DNA of 64,000 nucleotides from an uncultured Eubacteriales bacterium (GTDB lineage Bacteria > Bacillota > Clostridia > Oscillospirales > CAG-272). Of this stretch, positions 24,491 through 33,962 are shown one piece after another (positions within the stretch are counted from its first letter, which is position 1; the number at the start of each line of letters is the position of its first letter). Both the position numbers and the translations under genes were made by a program. Under the pieces are notes generated by a model, which was not told where the DNA came from, searched no databases, and was given only the letters and a program-made list of their open reading frames with translations. The DNA is taken from NCBI GenBank assembly GCA_934432675.1, contig CAKRYT010000001.1:62001-126000 (forward strand), given 5' to 3'.

Positions 24491-25866
24491 GAGACGGGAC
24501 GTATTCGGCGGCGGTGGAAGAGGTACTCGGGCATTTCGGCGAGTTCCCGCACACCGTCTGCATACTGACTTTCGGCTGTCAGCAGAACGAGGCGGACAGC
24601 GAGAAACTGCGCGGTATGGCGCATGAAATGGGGTATACGGACGTGCCCGACCCTGCGGACGCAGACCTGATCCTGCTCAACACCTGCGCCATCCGCGAGC
24701 ACGCGGAGCAAAAGGTGCTCTCCTATGTCGGCAGGCTGAGGGAGTATCGGGAGAAAAACCCGTCCCTCGTCGTCGGCATCTGCGGTTGCATGACGGCGCA
24801 GGAGCACCGTGTCCGACAGATACGCGAGCGGTATCTGCAGGTTTCCTTTACGCTGGATCCCGCGTCGCTCGATCGCTTTCCCGAGACGCTCGCTGCCGTT
24901 TTGGGGGCAGGGAAACGCACGTTTATTCTGGGCTCCGAGACGCCCGAGATCACCGAGGGGTTGCCGACGGCACGTACCGTGCGGCACCGCGCGTGGGTTT
25001 CCATCATGTACGGGTGCAACAATTTCTGCTCCTACTGCATCGTGCCGTATGTGCGCGGGCGGGAGCGCAGCCGCGCGAGCGGAGAGATCATCCGCGAGGT
25101 GACGTCTCTTGTCGAGGCGGGGTGCCGGGACGTCACGCTCCTCGGGCAGAACGTCAATTCCTACCGCGGAGACTGCGATTTTGCGACACTGCTGGAACGC
25201 GTGGCATCTATCCCCGGCGATTTTCTCCTGCGCTTTATGACGAGCCATCCAAAGGATGTGCCGGATGCCCTGATCGACGTCATGGCACGCCACCCGGGGC
25301 GTATCGCGCCGCAGTTCCATCTGCCGCTCCAATCGGGCTCCGACAGAATTCTCGCCCGTATGAACCGCAAATATACGCGTGAAACTTATCTTGCGACGGT
25401 GGAAAAACTTCGCCGTGCCATCCCCGACATCGTTCTGTCGACCGATCTCATCATTGGTTTCCCCGGGGAGACGGACGAAGATTTCGCCGACACCATGCAG
25501 GTCGTGCGTGACGTGCGGTACGACATGATTTACTCGTTCCTCTATTCGCCGCGCCGCGGGACTCCGGCGGCGACCATGCCGGAGCCCGTCCCGGACGCTG
25601 TCCGCAAGGTACGTATGGCGGAGTTGCTGGAAACGCAAAACCGGATCTCACTCTCCCTGGCAGAACGCTACGTCGGCAAGACACTGCGCGTGCTCGCCGA
25701 TGCCCCGGGCAAAGAGCCGGGGACGCTCACGGGACGTACCCCGGGCGGCAGGCTCGTCCATTTTCCGGGAGACGAGGTGCTCGTCGGGCAGTTCGTACAG
25801 GTGAAGATCGAACGCGCGGAGCCTTTTGCCCTCCGCGGCACAGTCCAAACAGAAACGAAAGGATAA
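24487..25866 (+). CDS. miaB: tRNA-2-methylthio-N6-dimethylallyladenosine synthase (MiaB)
   Basis: This 459-residue radical-SAM methylthiotransferase adds a 2-methylthio group at A37 of tRNAs. An N-terminal UPF0004 domain (residues ~15-135) holds three cysteines for the auxiliary [4Fe-4S] cluster, in TFGCQQNEADSEK, NTCAIRE and GICGCMTAQ. The radical-SAM motif is GCNNFCSYCIVPYVRGRERSR split over ~177-197, with the CxxxCxxC triad. A TRAM RNA-binding domain occupies the last ~70 residues. The stretch CQQNEADSE differs by one residue from the usual CQMN of MiaB. It overlaps the previous gene by 4 bases and is followed 4 bases later by the ylbF-like gene. Confidence 0.95.
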   Translation: MRDGTYSAAVEEVLGHFGEFPHTVCILTFGCQQNEADSEKLRGMAHEMGYTDVPDPADADLILLNTCAIREHAEQKVLSYVGRLREYREKNPSLVVGICGCMTAQEHRVRQIRERYLQVSFTLDPASLDRFPETLAAVLGAGKRTFILGSETPEITEGLPTARTVRHRAWVSIMYGCNNFCSYCIVPYVRGRERSRASGEIIREVTSLVEAGCRDVTLLGQNVNSYRGDCDFATLLERVASIPGDFLLRFMTSHPKDVPDALIDVMARHPGRIAPQFHLPLQSGSDRILARMNRKYTRETYLATVEKLRRAIPDIVLSTDLIIGFPGETDEDFADTMQVVRDVRYDMIYSFLYSPRRGTPAATMPEPVPDAVRKVRMAELLETQNRISLSLAERYVGKTLRVLADAPGKEPGTLTGRTPGGRLVHFPGDEVLVGQFVQVKIERAEPFALRGTVQTETKG

Positions 25867-25870
25867 AAAC

Positions 25871-26275
25871 ATGACCACACTCGAAAAAGCAACCGAACTG
25901 GCAAACGCCATTAAAAACGATCCGCTCCTCATCGAGTATCAGGCGGCGCGTGCCGCCTACGAGGCATCGCAGGAGCTGCAAACCAAAATGACGGAATACA
26001 ACGCCCAGCGCGCGATCCTCGGGCAGGAGTTTTCCAAAGAGGTGGAGGAGCAGAGCCCCGAACTTTTGGATATGGTGCGCCACCGCATGGATGAACTCGC
26101 CTCCGAAATCGCCGCCATGCCGGAATACCGGGATTTCTCCGCGGCACAACTCAAAGTGACGGATCTTATGAACGCCGTCAATGCCGAAATCCAGCGGATC
26201 GTCTTCGGGGTGGATCCGAGCACGGCGTGCACGCACGACTGCTCCTCCTGCCACGCGAACTGCGGCGGTCACTGA
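25871..26275 (+). CDS. YlbF/YmcA-family regulatory protein with Cys-rich tail
   Basis: This 134-residue, mostly alpha-helical protein matches the YlbF/YmcA (DUF964, Com_YlbF) family. In Bacillus its members form a complex with YaaT that affects RNA processing and developmental regulation. Helical segments at residues ~4-45 and ~55-115 have heptad-like hydrophobic spacing. The tail CTHDCSSCHANCGGH carries four cysteines and two histidines, fitting the iron-sulfur cluster reported for the complex. The ATG at 25871 follows GAAAGGA. Placement between miaB and mutS matches the common Firmicutes order ymcA-mutS. Function here is inferred from the family. Confidence 0.82.
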   Translation: MTTLEKATELANAIKNDPLLIEYQAARAAYEASQELQTKMTEYNAQRAILGQEFSKEVEEQSPELLDMVRHRMDELASEIAAMPEYRDFSAAQLKVTDLMNAVNAEIQRIVFGVDPSTACTHDCSSCHANCGGH

Positions 26276-26335
26276 GTACAGTATCTCTAACACCCGACGA
26301 CATCGTCGGAATACGGACAGGAAACGGAAAACGCA

Positions 26336-28969
26336 ATGGCAGAAGTCTTGGAAAAACGGTCGGACCTCAAAGATCCGACCCCGATGATGCAACAATATTT
26401 TGCCGTCAAGGACGAATACCCCGACTATATTCTTTTCTATCGCCTCGGCGACTTTTACGAGATGTTTTTCGAGGATGCGATGACGGCCTCACGCGTGCTC
26501 GAACTGACTTTGACCGGGCGCGATTGCGGTGAAGGTCGTCGCGCCGCCATGTGCGGCGTGCCGTTCCATAAAGCGGACGTGTACCTCGGGCGGTTGGTGG
26601 AGGCGGGCTATAAAGTCGCCGTCTGCGAGCAGACCGAGGACCCCGCCCTCGCCAAGGGGCTCGTCCGCCGCGAGGTCATCCGCGTGGTGACGCCGGGGAC
26701 CATCACGGACGGGAGCCTGCTCTCGGAGGGGCAGCATAACTATCTCGCCGCCGTCTTTTACGGTGAGCACAGCATCGGACTCGGGTTTGCCGATATTTCG
26801 ACGGGGCAGATCTATCTCACGGAACTGGAAGGGGAGGAGCGTGAAACGCGCCTTTCGACCGAACTCGGTATCTATGCGCCGAGTGAGGTGATCCTTAACG
26901 TGTCCGCAGAAGCGTGCCCCGGCGTTTTGAACTATCTCACGTCGAAACCCTGCGTCGTGTCCGATTCTCTCGCCCGTCTCTTTGACCCGTCGGGGGCGGC
27001 CGCCCTCATCGCGGAATGTGCCTCGGCAAAGACGGACCCGCTCGGTGACGGTGCTCTCCCCGTGACGGTCGGCGCGCTACTGGCGTATATCCGCGAGACG
27101 CAGAAATGCGAGCCCACCTTTGTCAGCGAGATCCGCGTCTATACCGCCGGGCAGTATATGGAGATGGATGCGGCGACCCGCCGCAACCTCGAACTGACCG
27201 AAACGATGCGCGCCAAAGAGAAGCGCGGCTCGCTCCTGTGGGTCCTCGACGAAACGGAGACCTGCCTCGGTGCCCGCCTCCTGCGCTCCTGGCTGACCCG
27301 ACCGCTCGTGAGTGCGCCCGCCATTTTACATAGACAGAGCGCGGTCGCCGAGATGGTGGACAGTTTCGCACTCCGCGAGGAGATCGGTGCGTGCCTGCGC
27401 GGCGTGCTCGACCTGGAACGCCTGACGGCAAAGGCCGTTTACGGGACGGCGAACGCCAAAGACCTGCGCGCCATCTGCCGCAGTATCGAGCCCCTGCCGG
27501 CATTGAAGGCGGCGATTGCCGCGGCGAAGAGCCGCAACGTCCGCGAGATTGCGGACGGGCTGGACACCCTGGAAGACCTGCATACGCTGCTCGACCGGGC
27601 ACTGGTCGACGTTCCGCCGTTTACCGTGCGTGAGGGCGGCATGATCCGCGAGGGCTATCACAAGGACGTTGATTATCTCCGCTCCGTCGGCGGGGATTCC
27701 GAAACCATCCTGCACGAGATTGAGGAGAAGGAACGCGCCGCGACGGGTATCAAAAACCTGCGTGTTTCCTCGAATAAAGTATTCGGTTTTTACATTGAAG
27801 TCACGCGGTCGCAGACCGATCTCGTCCCCGCGCACTATATCCGCAAACAGACCCTGACCGGTTGCGAGCGATATATCACGCAGGAACTCAAAGAACTCGA
27901 AAGCACCGTCCTCGGTGCCGCCGACAAACTCTGCGCCCTGGAATATGAACTGTTCGTCTCCCTCCGTGATGCGGTCGCCGCCGCGGCACCGCGCCTCCAA
28001 GCGGCGGCGGCAGCCATCGCGTCGCTGGACGTGTATCGTTCGCTGGCCGAGGTCGCCGTCCGGCAGAATTATTGCCGCCCCGAGGTGGACGTCAGCGATG
28101 TCATTGAGATCCGCGACGGTCGGCACCCGGTGGTGGAAAAGTTCGTCAGCGACAGTTATTTTGTGCCGAACGATACCGACCTGAATACGAGCTCCCGCCG
28201 CATGATGCTCATCACGGGGCCGAACATGGCGGGTAAGTCTACCTATATGCGGCAGGTCGCGCTGATCGCGGTGCTGGCGCAGATCGGCTCGTACGTCCCG
28301 GCACGCGATGCACGCATCGGGATTGTGGACAAAGTCTTTACCCGTGTCGGTGCCTCCGACGATCTCGCCTCCGGTCAATCCACTTTTATGCTGGAAATGA
28401 ACGAGGTAGCGGGCATTCTGAAAAACGCCACCAAACGGTCACTCGTCATTTATGACGAGGTAGGGCGGGGCACCAGCACCTATGACGGGATGTCGATCGC
28501 CCGCGCCGTCGTCGAATACACGGCGGGCAGGAAACTGGGTGCCCGCGCCATGTTTGCGACGCATTATCACGAACTCACCGCGTTGGAGGGGGTCTGCGAC
28601 GGCGTTGTCAATTATCATATCGTTGCGAAGAAACGGGGCGATACCATCCAGTTTCTGCGTAAGATCGTACCCGGTGCGACCGATGACAGTTACGGCATCG
28701 AGGTCGCCAAGCTGGCGGGTGTGCCGAATGAGGTCATAAAGCGTGCCCGTGAGGTGCTTGCGGAGATTGAGGCGGGGGCGGGCGTGCCCGCGCCGTCGTC
28801 GACCGCCGCCCGTGTGCGGGAGCCCGCGTTTGACCTTATGGATTCGCTCCGCGAGAGTGAGGCGGACGCAGTCGCCGCAAAACTGCGGGAGGTCAACCTG
28901 GATACACTCACCCCGCTGGAAGCAATGAATCTGCTTTTTACGCTCAAAAAGATGCTTTCCTGTTCATAA
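26336..28969 (+). CDS. mutS: DNA mismatch repair protein MutS
   Basis: This 877-residue protein recognises base mismatches and is a member of the ABC-type ATPases. Domain I contains the mismatch-binding Phe-Tyr-Glu in LGDFYEMFFEDA (residues ~36-47). Connector, lever and clamp domains follow (~130-560). The ATPase domain begins near 600 with Walker A GPNMAGKSTYMRQ (~627-639), then DDLASGQSTFMLEM and Walker B VIYDEVGRGTSTYDG (~703-717). A short C-terminal tail ends in a helix-turn-helix-like stretch. The ATG is preceded by a rather weak AGGAAACGG. mutL starts 9 bases after the stop. Confidence 0.97.
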   Translation: MAEVLEKRSDLKDPTPMMQQYFAVKDEYPDYILFYRLGDFYEMFFEDAMTASRVLELTLTGRDCGEGRRAAMCGVPFHKADVYLGRLVEAGYKVAVCEQTEDPALAKGLVRREVIRVVTPGTITDGSLLSEGQHNYLAAVFYGEHSIGLGFADISTGQIYLTELEGEERETRLSTELGIYAPSEVILNVSAEACPGVLNYLTSKPCVVSDSLARLFDPSGAAALIAECASAKTDPLGDGALPVTVGALLAYIRETQKCEPTFVSEIRVYTAGQYMEMDAATRRNLELTETMRAKEKRGSLLWVLDETETCLGARLLRSWLTRPLVSAPAILHRQSAVAEMVDSFALREEIGACLRGVLDLERLTAKAVYGTANAKDLRAICRSIEPLPALKAAIAAAKSRNVREIADGLDTLEDLHTLLDRALVDVPPFTVREGGMIREGYHKDVDYLRSVGGDSETILHEIEEKERAATGIKNLRVSSNKVFGFYIEVTRSQTDLVPAHYIRKQTLTGCERYITQELKELESTVLGAADKLCALEYELFVSLRDAVAAAAPRLQAAAAAIASLDVYRSLAEVAVRQNYCRPEVDVSDVIEIRDGRHPVVEKFVSDSYFVPNDTDLNTSSRRMMLITGPNMAGKSTYMRQVALIAVLAQIGSYVPARDARIGIVDKVFTRVGASDDLASGQSTFMLEMNEVAGILKNATKRSLVIYDEVGRGTSTYDGMSIARAVVEYTAGRKLGARAMFATHYHELTALEGVCDGVVNYHIVAKKRGDTIQFLRKIVPGATDDSYGIEVAKLAGVPNEVIKRAREVLAEIEAGAGVPAPSSTAARVREPAFDLMDSLRESEADAVAAKLREVNLDTLTPLEAMNLLFTLKKMLSCS

Positions 28970-28978
28970 GGAGACAAA

Positions 28979-31084
28979 ATGGGAAAAATCAACGTACTGG
29001 GCTTTGAGATTGCGAACCTGATCGCCGCAGGCGAGGTTGTGGACCGACCGGCGTCCGTGCTCAAAGAACTGGTGGAGAATGCCATCGATGCCGGGGCGGA
29101 TCAGGTGACCGTACAGATCCGCAGCGGGGGGATCCTCTCCATCCGCGTCGCCGATAACGGCTCCGGTATGACACCGGAGGATCTGCCGGTCGCCATCCGA
29201 CGCCACGCGACCAGCAAAATCCACGCCGCCGACGATCTCAACCGGATTATGACGCTCGGTTTCCGCGGAGAGGCACTTGCCGCGATCGCCGCCGTCTCGG
29301 AACTCACGATCATCACCAAAACGCCCGATGCCGAAAACGGCACGATGCTCGTCGCGGACGGCGGTACGGTGACGGACCTGACGGAGGTCGGTGCCGCCGA
29401 CGGTACGACCGTACTCGTCGAGCACCTGTTCGGGCGGGTCCCGGCGCGCCGCAAGTTCCTGAAAAAAGACAGGACCGAGGCGCAGGCGTGCGCCGCACAG
29501 ATGGAGAAGGTTGCCATGTCGCACCCCGAGGTCGCCTTCCGTTTTCTTTCCGACGACGTGCTCAAATTCACGACGGCGGGTGACGGAGACGTAAAAAACG
29601 TCCTGTGGGCACTCTACGGCAGGGATTTCGCCGCAAAACTCCTCGCCGTATCGGGGGAGGGGGACGGCGTGCTCGTCTCCGGCTACGTCGGCAGGAGCGA
29701 TAATGCCTACGGCAACCGTAATATGCAAAACGTTTTCATCAACGGCAGATACGTCAAGAGTAAGACCGTGACGGCCGCGCTGGAACGCGCGTTTACTTCC
29801 TATATGGCTCCTGAAAAATATCCCGTCTCGGCACTGTACCTGGAAATTGACCCGTCGCAGGTCGATGTCAATGTGCATCCCGCCAAACTGGAAGTGCGTT
29901 TCTCGGATGAGAGGCGCGTATTCGATGCCGTCTATTGGGCGGTGCGTTCCGCACTGGAACAGAATACGGAAAGACCGTCCATCTCGCTCGGCGATCCCTA
30001 CAAAACCGCGCGGGCGGTGGATGCCTTCGCGCCGATCGGCGCGAAACTCGGCGGTGAACAGGTGGCGATGATGCCCCCTCCGCTCCACCGCCCCCCGCAG
30101 TCCGGGGATGCCGGTGCAGCGGCGTACGCACCGTCATCCGCGCCGGCGGCCGCCCCGGCACGGGTAACTGCGACGGCATCTGCACCGATGCCTGCCGCGC
30201 CCCGCTCCGCCGCCGTGGCGACGCCGCGTGAGGAAATGACCCCGGCGGCATCCCTCGCGTTTTTGGAGACGTTGCGGGAAAGTACCGCCGCACTCGGTGA
30301 GGACGCGGTTGCCGCGCCCGCCGCCGTATCGGCGACGGACGGGATAGCCGACACCGCCGCAATGGCATCGGACACGGTTTCTGCCGACGGTGCGACGGTG
30401 TCGCCCTCCGTCCCTCTCCCGACCGATGAGGGGGCGATGTCGGCGGGCACACCGTCGGAGACGACGGAGGGAGAGAGCGAAACGACCGCCGTGCCCGTAT
30501 TCCGCTATCTCGGGTGTGCCTTCAAATGCTATCTGATTGTCGAGGTGGGGGAGGAATTGCTCCTCATCGACCAGCACGCGGCACACGAGCGCATCCTGTT
30601 TGAGCGGTTGCTCGCAGAGCAAAAACGCGAGGGGAGGATCCCCTCACAGGGATTGCTCATCCCGCTGACCGTTCCACTGACCCCGGAGGAACTCGCGGCG
30701 GTGGAGGACGCCGCCGGCGAACTTTCGGACATCGGTTTCACGTTTTCTCCGACGGCGGAGGGGAAGGGCATTGCGCTCCTCTCGCTTCCGAATGCCGTCT
30801 CCCCCGGCGAGGCGGTGGATCTGTTCACCCGCATGGCGGGGGATCTCGTCGCCGCGGCGGGGACGCCGGGGATGACGAACGCCAAGCGACGCGAGCGCGC
30901 ACTCTATCAGGTCGCCTGTAAGGCGGCGATTAAGGGCGGGAGAACCTATACCGAGGAGCAATTGACACATCTGATCGAACAGGTGCTTTGTCTCCCCGAC
31001 GTTACGGTGTGCCCGCACGGCAGACCCATTGCGTATCGGCTCTCCAAAAAAGAACTGGACCGTTGGTTTGACCGCATCAAATAA
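28979..31084 (+). CDS. mutL: DNA mismatch repair endonuclease MutL
   Basis: This 701-residue mismatch-repair ATPase and nicking endonuclease works with MutS. The N-terminal GHKL ATPase domain (residues ~1-335) contains AAGEVVDRPASVLKEL, NAIDAG, ADNGSGM and TLGFRGEAL. A long Ala/Pro/Thr-rich linker runs from ~340 to ~500 and is longer and of lower complexity than usual. The C-terminal domain (~505-701) has the endonuclease metal motif DQHAAHERILFE (DQHA(x)2E(x)4E) and downstream CPHGRPI, so this is the nuclease-active type found in bacteria without MutH. The ATG follows AAGGAGAC. tgt lies 53 bases downstream. Confidence 0.96.
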   Translation: MGKINVLGFEIANLIAAGEVVDRPASVLKELVENAIDAGADQVTVQIRSGGILSIRVADNGSGMTPEDLPVAIRRHATSKIHAADDLNRIMTLGFRGEALAAIAAVSELTIITKTPDAENGTMLVADGGTVTDLTEVGAADGTTVLVEHLFGRVPARRKFLKKDRTEAQACAAQMEKVAMSHPEVAFRFLSDDVLKFTTAGDGDVKNVLWALYGRDFAAKLLAVSGEGDGVLVSGYVGRSDNAYGNRNMQNVFINGRYVKSKTVTAALERAFTSYMAPEKYPVSALYLEIDPSQVDVNVHPAKLEVRFSDERRVFDAVYWAVRSALEQNTERPSISLGDPYKTARAVDAFAPIGAKLGGEQVAMMPPPLHRPPQSGDAGAAAYAPSSAPAAAPARVTATASAPMPAAPRSAAVATPREEMTPAASLAFLETLRESTAALGEDAVAAPAAVSATDGIADTAAMASDTVSADGATVSPSVPLPTDEGAMSAGTPSETTEGESETTAVPVFRYLGCAFKCYLIVEVGEELLLIDQHAAHERILFERLLAEQKREGRIPSQGLLIPLTVPLTPEELAAVEDAAGELSDIGFTFSPTAEGKGIALLSLPNAVSPGEAVDLFTRMAGDLVAAAGTPGMTNAKRRERALYQVACKAAIKGGRTYTEEQLTHLIEQVLCLPDVTVCPHGRPIAYRLSKKELDRWFDRIK

Positions 31085-31137
31085 GCAGAAGAGGGGTTTG
31101 CCGCCCTGTCGGCGGCAGCCTGTATAAAGGAGTCAAT

Positions 31138-32277
31138 ATGGCATTTCATCTACTCAAAACGGAGGGTCACGCGCGCCGTGGCAGAATGGAGACGGTCCAC
31201 GGGACGATTGAGACGCCGGTGTTCATGAACGTGGGCACGAGTGCCGCCATCAAGGGCGGGGTGTCCACGATGGACCTCAGGGACATCCGCTGCCAGGTGG
31301 AACTATCCAATACCTATCACCTGCACATCCGCCCAGGGGACGACCTGATCTATCGCATGGGCGGCCTGCATCGCTTTTTCAACTGGGATAAGCCTATTCT
31401 GACCGACTCCGGCGGGTTTCAGGTGTTTTCGCTCGCCAAACTGCGTAAGATTACGGAGGAGGGCGTGCATTTCAGTTCCCACATGGACGGTGCCAAGATT
31501 TTCATGGGACCCGAAGAGAGTATGCGGATTCAGTCGCACCTCGCCTCGACCATTGCGATGGCGTTTGATGAGTGCGTGGAAAACCCGGCACCTTACGAGT
31601 ACGTGAAGAAGTCCGCAGAGCGCACGGTGCGTTGGCTCGCGCGTTGCAAGGCGGAGATGGCGCGTCTGAACGCGCTCCCCGAGACCATCAACCCGCACCA
31701 ACTCCTGTTCGGCATCAACCAGGGCGGTACCTACGAGGATCTCCGCGTGGAGAGTATGTGCCGCACCCGCGAACTTGACTTGGACGGCTATGCCATCGGC
31801 GGGCTCGCCGTCGGGGAGGAGACCGAGGTGATGTATCACATCATCGACGTGGTGGAGCCCCATATGCCCACGGATAAACCCAGGTACCTCATGGGGGTCG
31901 GCACGCCGCAGAATATTTTGGAGGGTGTGCGCCGCGGTATCGACTTCTTCGATTGCGTCATGCCAAGCCGCAACGCGCGGCACGGCAACCTGTTTACCTG
32001 GCACGGGAAAATGAATATCAATAACGAGCAGTATTTTGCCGACCCGAAGCCGATTGACGAGGGGTGCGGTTGTCCTGCCTGCCGCCACTATTCGCGTTCG
32101 TATATCCGCCATCTTTTCAAGGCGCGCGAGGCACTCGGTATGCGGCTCTGCGTCCTGCATAATCTGTACTTCTACAACGAACTCATGGAGAGGATCCGCG
32201 CCGCGCTGGATGCCGGCTGTTTTGAAGCGTTTTACCGTGCCGAGATCGATATTCTCGGTGCACGTTCGAGGGACTGA
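31138..32277 (+). CDS. tgt: Queuine/preQ1 tRNA-guanine transglycosylase
   Basis: This 379-residue enzyme swaps the guanine at position 34 of GUN-anticodon tRNAs for preQ1 in the queuosine pathway. Conserved segments are the catalytic-Asp region LTDSGGFQVFSLA (residues ~86-98), the substrate-pocket region QGGTYEDLR (~198-206), MPSRNARHGNLFT (~279-291), and the zinc site CGCPACRHYSR...LHNLYFY (~304-345; three Cys plus His). No other queuosine genes lie in the window, so preQ1 may be made elsewhere or salvaged. The ATG follows AAAGGAG. The stop codon shares a base with the start of the next gene. Confidence 0.96.
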   Translation: MAFHLLKTEGHARRGRMETVHGTIETPVFMNVGTSAAIKGGVSTMDLRDIRCQVELSNTYHLHIRPGDDLIYRMGGLHRFFNWDKPILTDSGGFQVFSLAKLRKITEEGVHFSSHMDGAKIFMGPEESMRIQSHLASTIAMAFDECVENPAPYEYVKKSAERTVRWLARCKAEMARLNALPETINPHQLLFGINQGGTYEDLRVESMCRTRELDLDGYAIGGLAVGEETEVMYHIIDVVEPHMPTDKPRYLMGVGTPQNILEGVRRGIDFFDCVMPSRNARHGNLFTWHGKMNINNEQYFADPKPIDEGCGCPACRHYSRSYIRHLFKAREALGMRLCVLHNLYFYNELMERIRAALDAGCFEAFYRAEIDILGARSRD

Positions 32278-33962
32278 TGATGAAACATGGATTTTTGCGA
32301 CGGATCGGTGCGCTCGCCGTCCTGCTCCTTTGTCTGACACTTCTGCCGATGCTCGCATTCGGTGCCGGTGCCCGTGATACGGGCGACGGAGACCCCATGG
32401 CAGAGGATTCGGTCGAGTACGTTATCTATCTCGGCGGCGTCCGCGTGACCAAGCAGAATTGCACGGACATTTTCGGGGACGGCGGCACAGCCGCCTACGA
32501 CCCCGGGCGTAATCTCCTGACAATCACCGGCGGGCAGAACACCACGATTGCCGCCGCCGCAATGGCGACACCGGAGGAAGACCCGAAACCGTTCGGTACT
32601 TACTCGCTCTATGCGACGGAGCCCGGCCTCAGAGTGGAAATCTCGGGCACGGTCAGACTGACCCACGGGATTTACCTGAAAAAGGGGAGCGTAACCGTCA
32701 AAGGCAACGCGACGAGGGTCACTTTTCTCGGCGGGGACGATTCTCCGACCTATATCACGGTGGCGGACGGCAACCTGAACGTGCTGGACGGCAGTAAGGT
32801 CATTTGCGAATCGCTTTCGGCAATCAAAAACGATTGTTTTTCCGCGACCAATGTGGTCGTACAGGGCGGTGCCGTGGAGGTAAACGGTGAGGGAACGGTG
32901 CCTGACTTTTCCCATATGCTCTTCGGCAAACAGTCGGTCCGCATCCGTGAGGCCACGGTAGAATACCGGGCGAACTACATGGGTTGCGAGACGTTCCTTG
33001 CCTCCGACGGCGATATTCAGATCACCGAGGGAAAAGTGTATGCGAGGAACGCCCGCGTCTTTCTGCTCCTCGGGGGCGGGAAACTGTCCGTCGGTGCCAA
33101 CAGTATGCTTTGGGCAAACAACTGCCTGCACGGGATGCAGATCATCGGTGATGCGGATCTGCGCAAATCCACGGTGGAGATCTCATCCTTTTACAGCGGC
33201 ATCGTGCTCTACTCGTTGAAGGATAACACGTTCCGCGCACAGGATTGCAGAATTACGCTGAAACAACCGGGCTATGAGGCACTGGAACAGCTCATGAAGC
33301 CGAATGCGGAGGCGAGCGGCAACCCCGATCAATATATGGCGAACAGTCGCGCGGACTATGAGCGCACCGTCACCAAGGCAGAGAATGCCGGTTTTTATGC
33401 CAATCGCATGACCATGGAGTTCTCCGACTGCTGGTTGGACATCACCGGATACAGGACGGGGATTTTTTACCGTTCACAGGGCAAGACGCTCTCTTTGCGT
33501 GACGGGTGCCGCCTGTCGGTGGATGCAGTCAGTGCCGCGTTGGTCGCCATGGTGACGGAGGCAGATTCCGTCAGTTTCGGCAGCCGTATGAGCGGAGACG
33601 TCGCGGTGCAGGTACTGCCTGCGGAGTCGGTGCTCGGCGATTTCGGAAAATACCTCGTGACGCTGGTCGCCGGGGACGGGGAACTGACGCAGAAGAGTGA
33701 GAAACGCCTCGGCGCGCCGCAGGATGTGTTTGACGCATACAGCGGTTTTGCACAAAGGGTGGAGACAACGGTCGATGAATTCCGGATGTCGTCCGTTTTC
33801 CTGCCGCTCGGCATTTTACTCGCCGCCACCGGGTGTGCGGTAGCGGTGTATCTGCTTTGCCGCAGCCTGCGACGTGCCCGCGGCGAGCGCGGAGCGCAGG
33901 CGAAACCCACACGGTCGGGGGAGACCGGGGCAGGAGAGGAGACGGAGCATCATGCGGACTAA
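32277..33962 (+). CDS. Unknown exported, C-terminally anchored beta-structured protein
   Basis: This 561-residue protein is not recognised. It has a Sec signal peptide (residues ~1-30, hydrophobic ALAVLLLCLTLLPMLAFG and cleavage after an Ala/Gly), a ~465-residue beta-rich extracellular part and a C-terminal membrane helix (~507-530, SVFLPLGILLAATGCAVAV) followed by a basic, then acidic cytoplasmic tail. The central part has short repeated strand-turn units with Gly/Asn turns (for example LTITGG, VTVKGN, LNVLDGS, VVVQGGAVEVNG) like a parallel beta-helix. It overlaps the tgt stop and runs 11 bases into the AraC gene, so it is coupled to both. A binding or surface-sensing role is a guess only. 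Confidence 0.7.
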   Translation: MMKHGFLRRIGALAVLLLCLTLLPMLAFGAGARDTGDGDPMAEDSVEYVIYLGGVRVTKQNCTDIFGDGGTAAYDPGRNLLTITGGQNTTIAAAAMATPEEDPKPFGTYSLYATEPGLRVEISGTVRLTHGIYLKKGSVTVKGNATRVTFLGGDDSPTYITVADGNLNVLDGSKVICESLSAIKNDCFSATNVVVQGGAVEVNGEGTVPDFSHMLFGKQSVRIREATVEYRANYMGCETFLASDGDIQITEGKVYARNARVFLLLGGGKLSVGANSMLWANNCLHGMQIIGDADLRKSTVEISSFYSGIVLYSLKDNTFRAQDCRITLKQPGYEALEQLMKPNAEASGNPDQYMANSRADYERTVTKAENAGFYANRMTMEFSDCWLDITGYRTGIFYRSQGKTLSLRDGCRLSVDAVSAALVAMVTEADSVSFGSRMSGDVAVQVLPAESVLGDFGKYLVTLVAGDGELTQKSEKRLGAPQDVFDAYSGFAQRVETTVDEFRMSSVFLPLGILLAATGCAVAVYLLCRSLRRARGERGAQAKPTRSGETGAGEETEHHAD

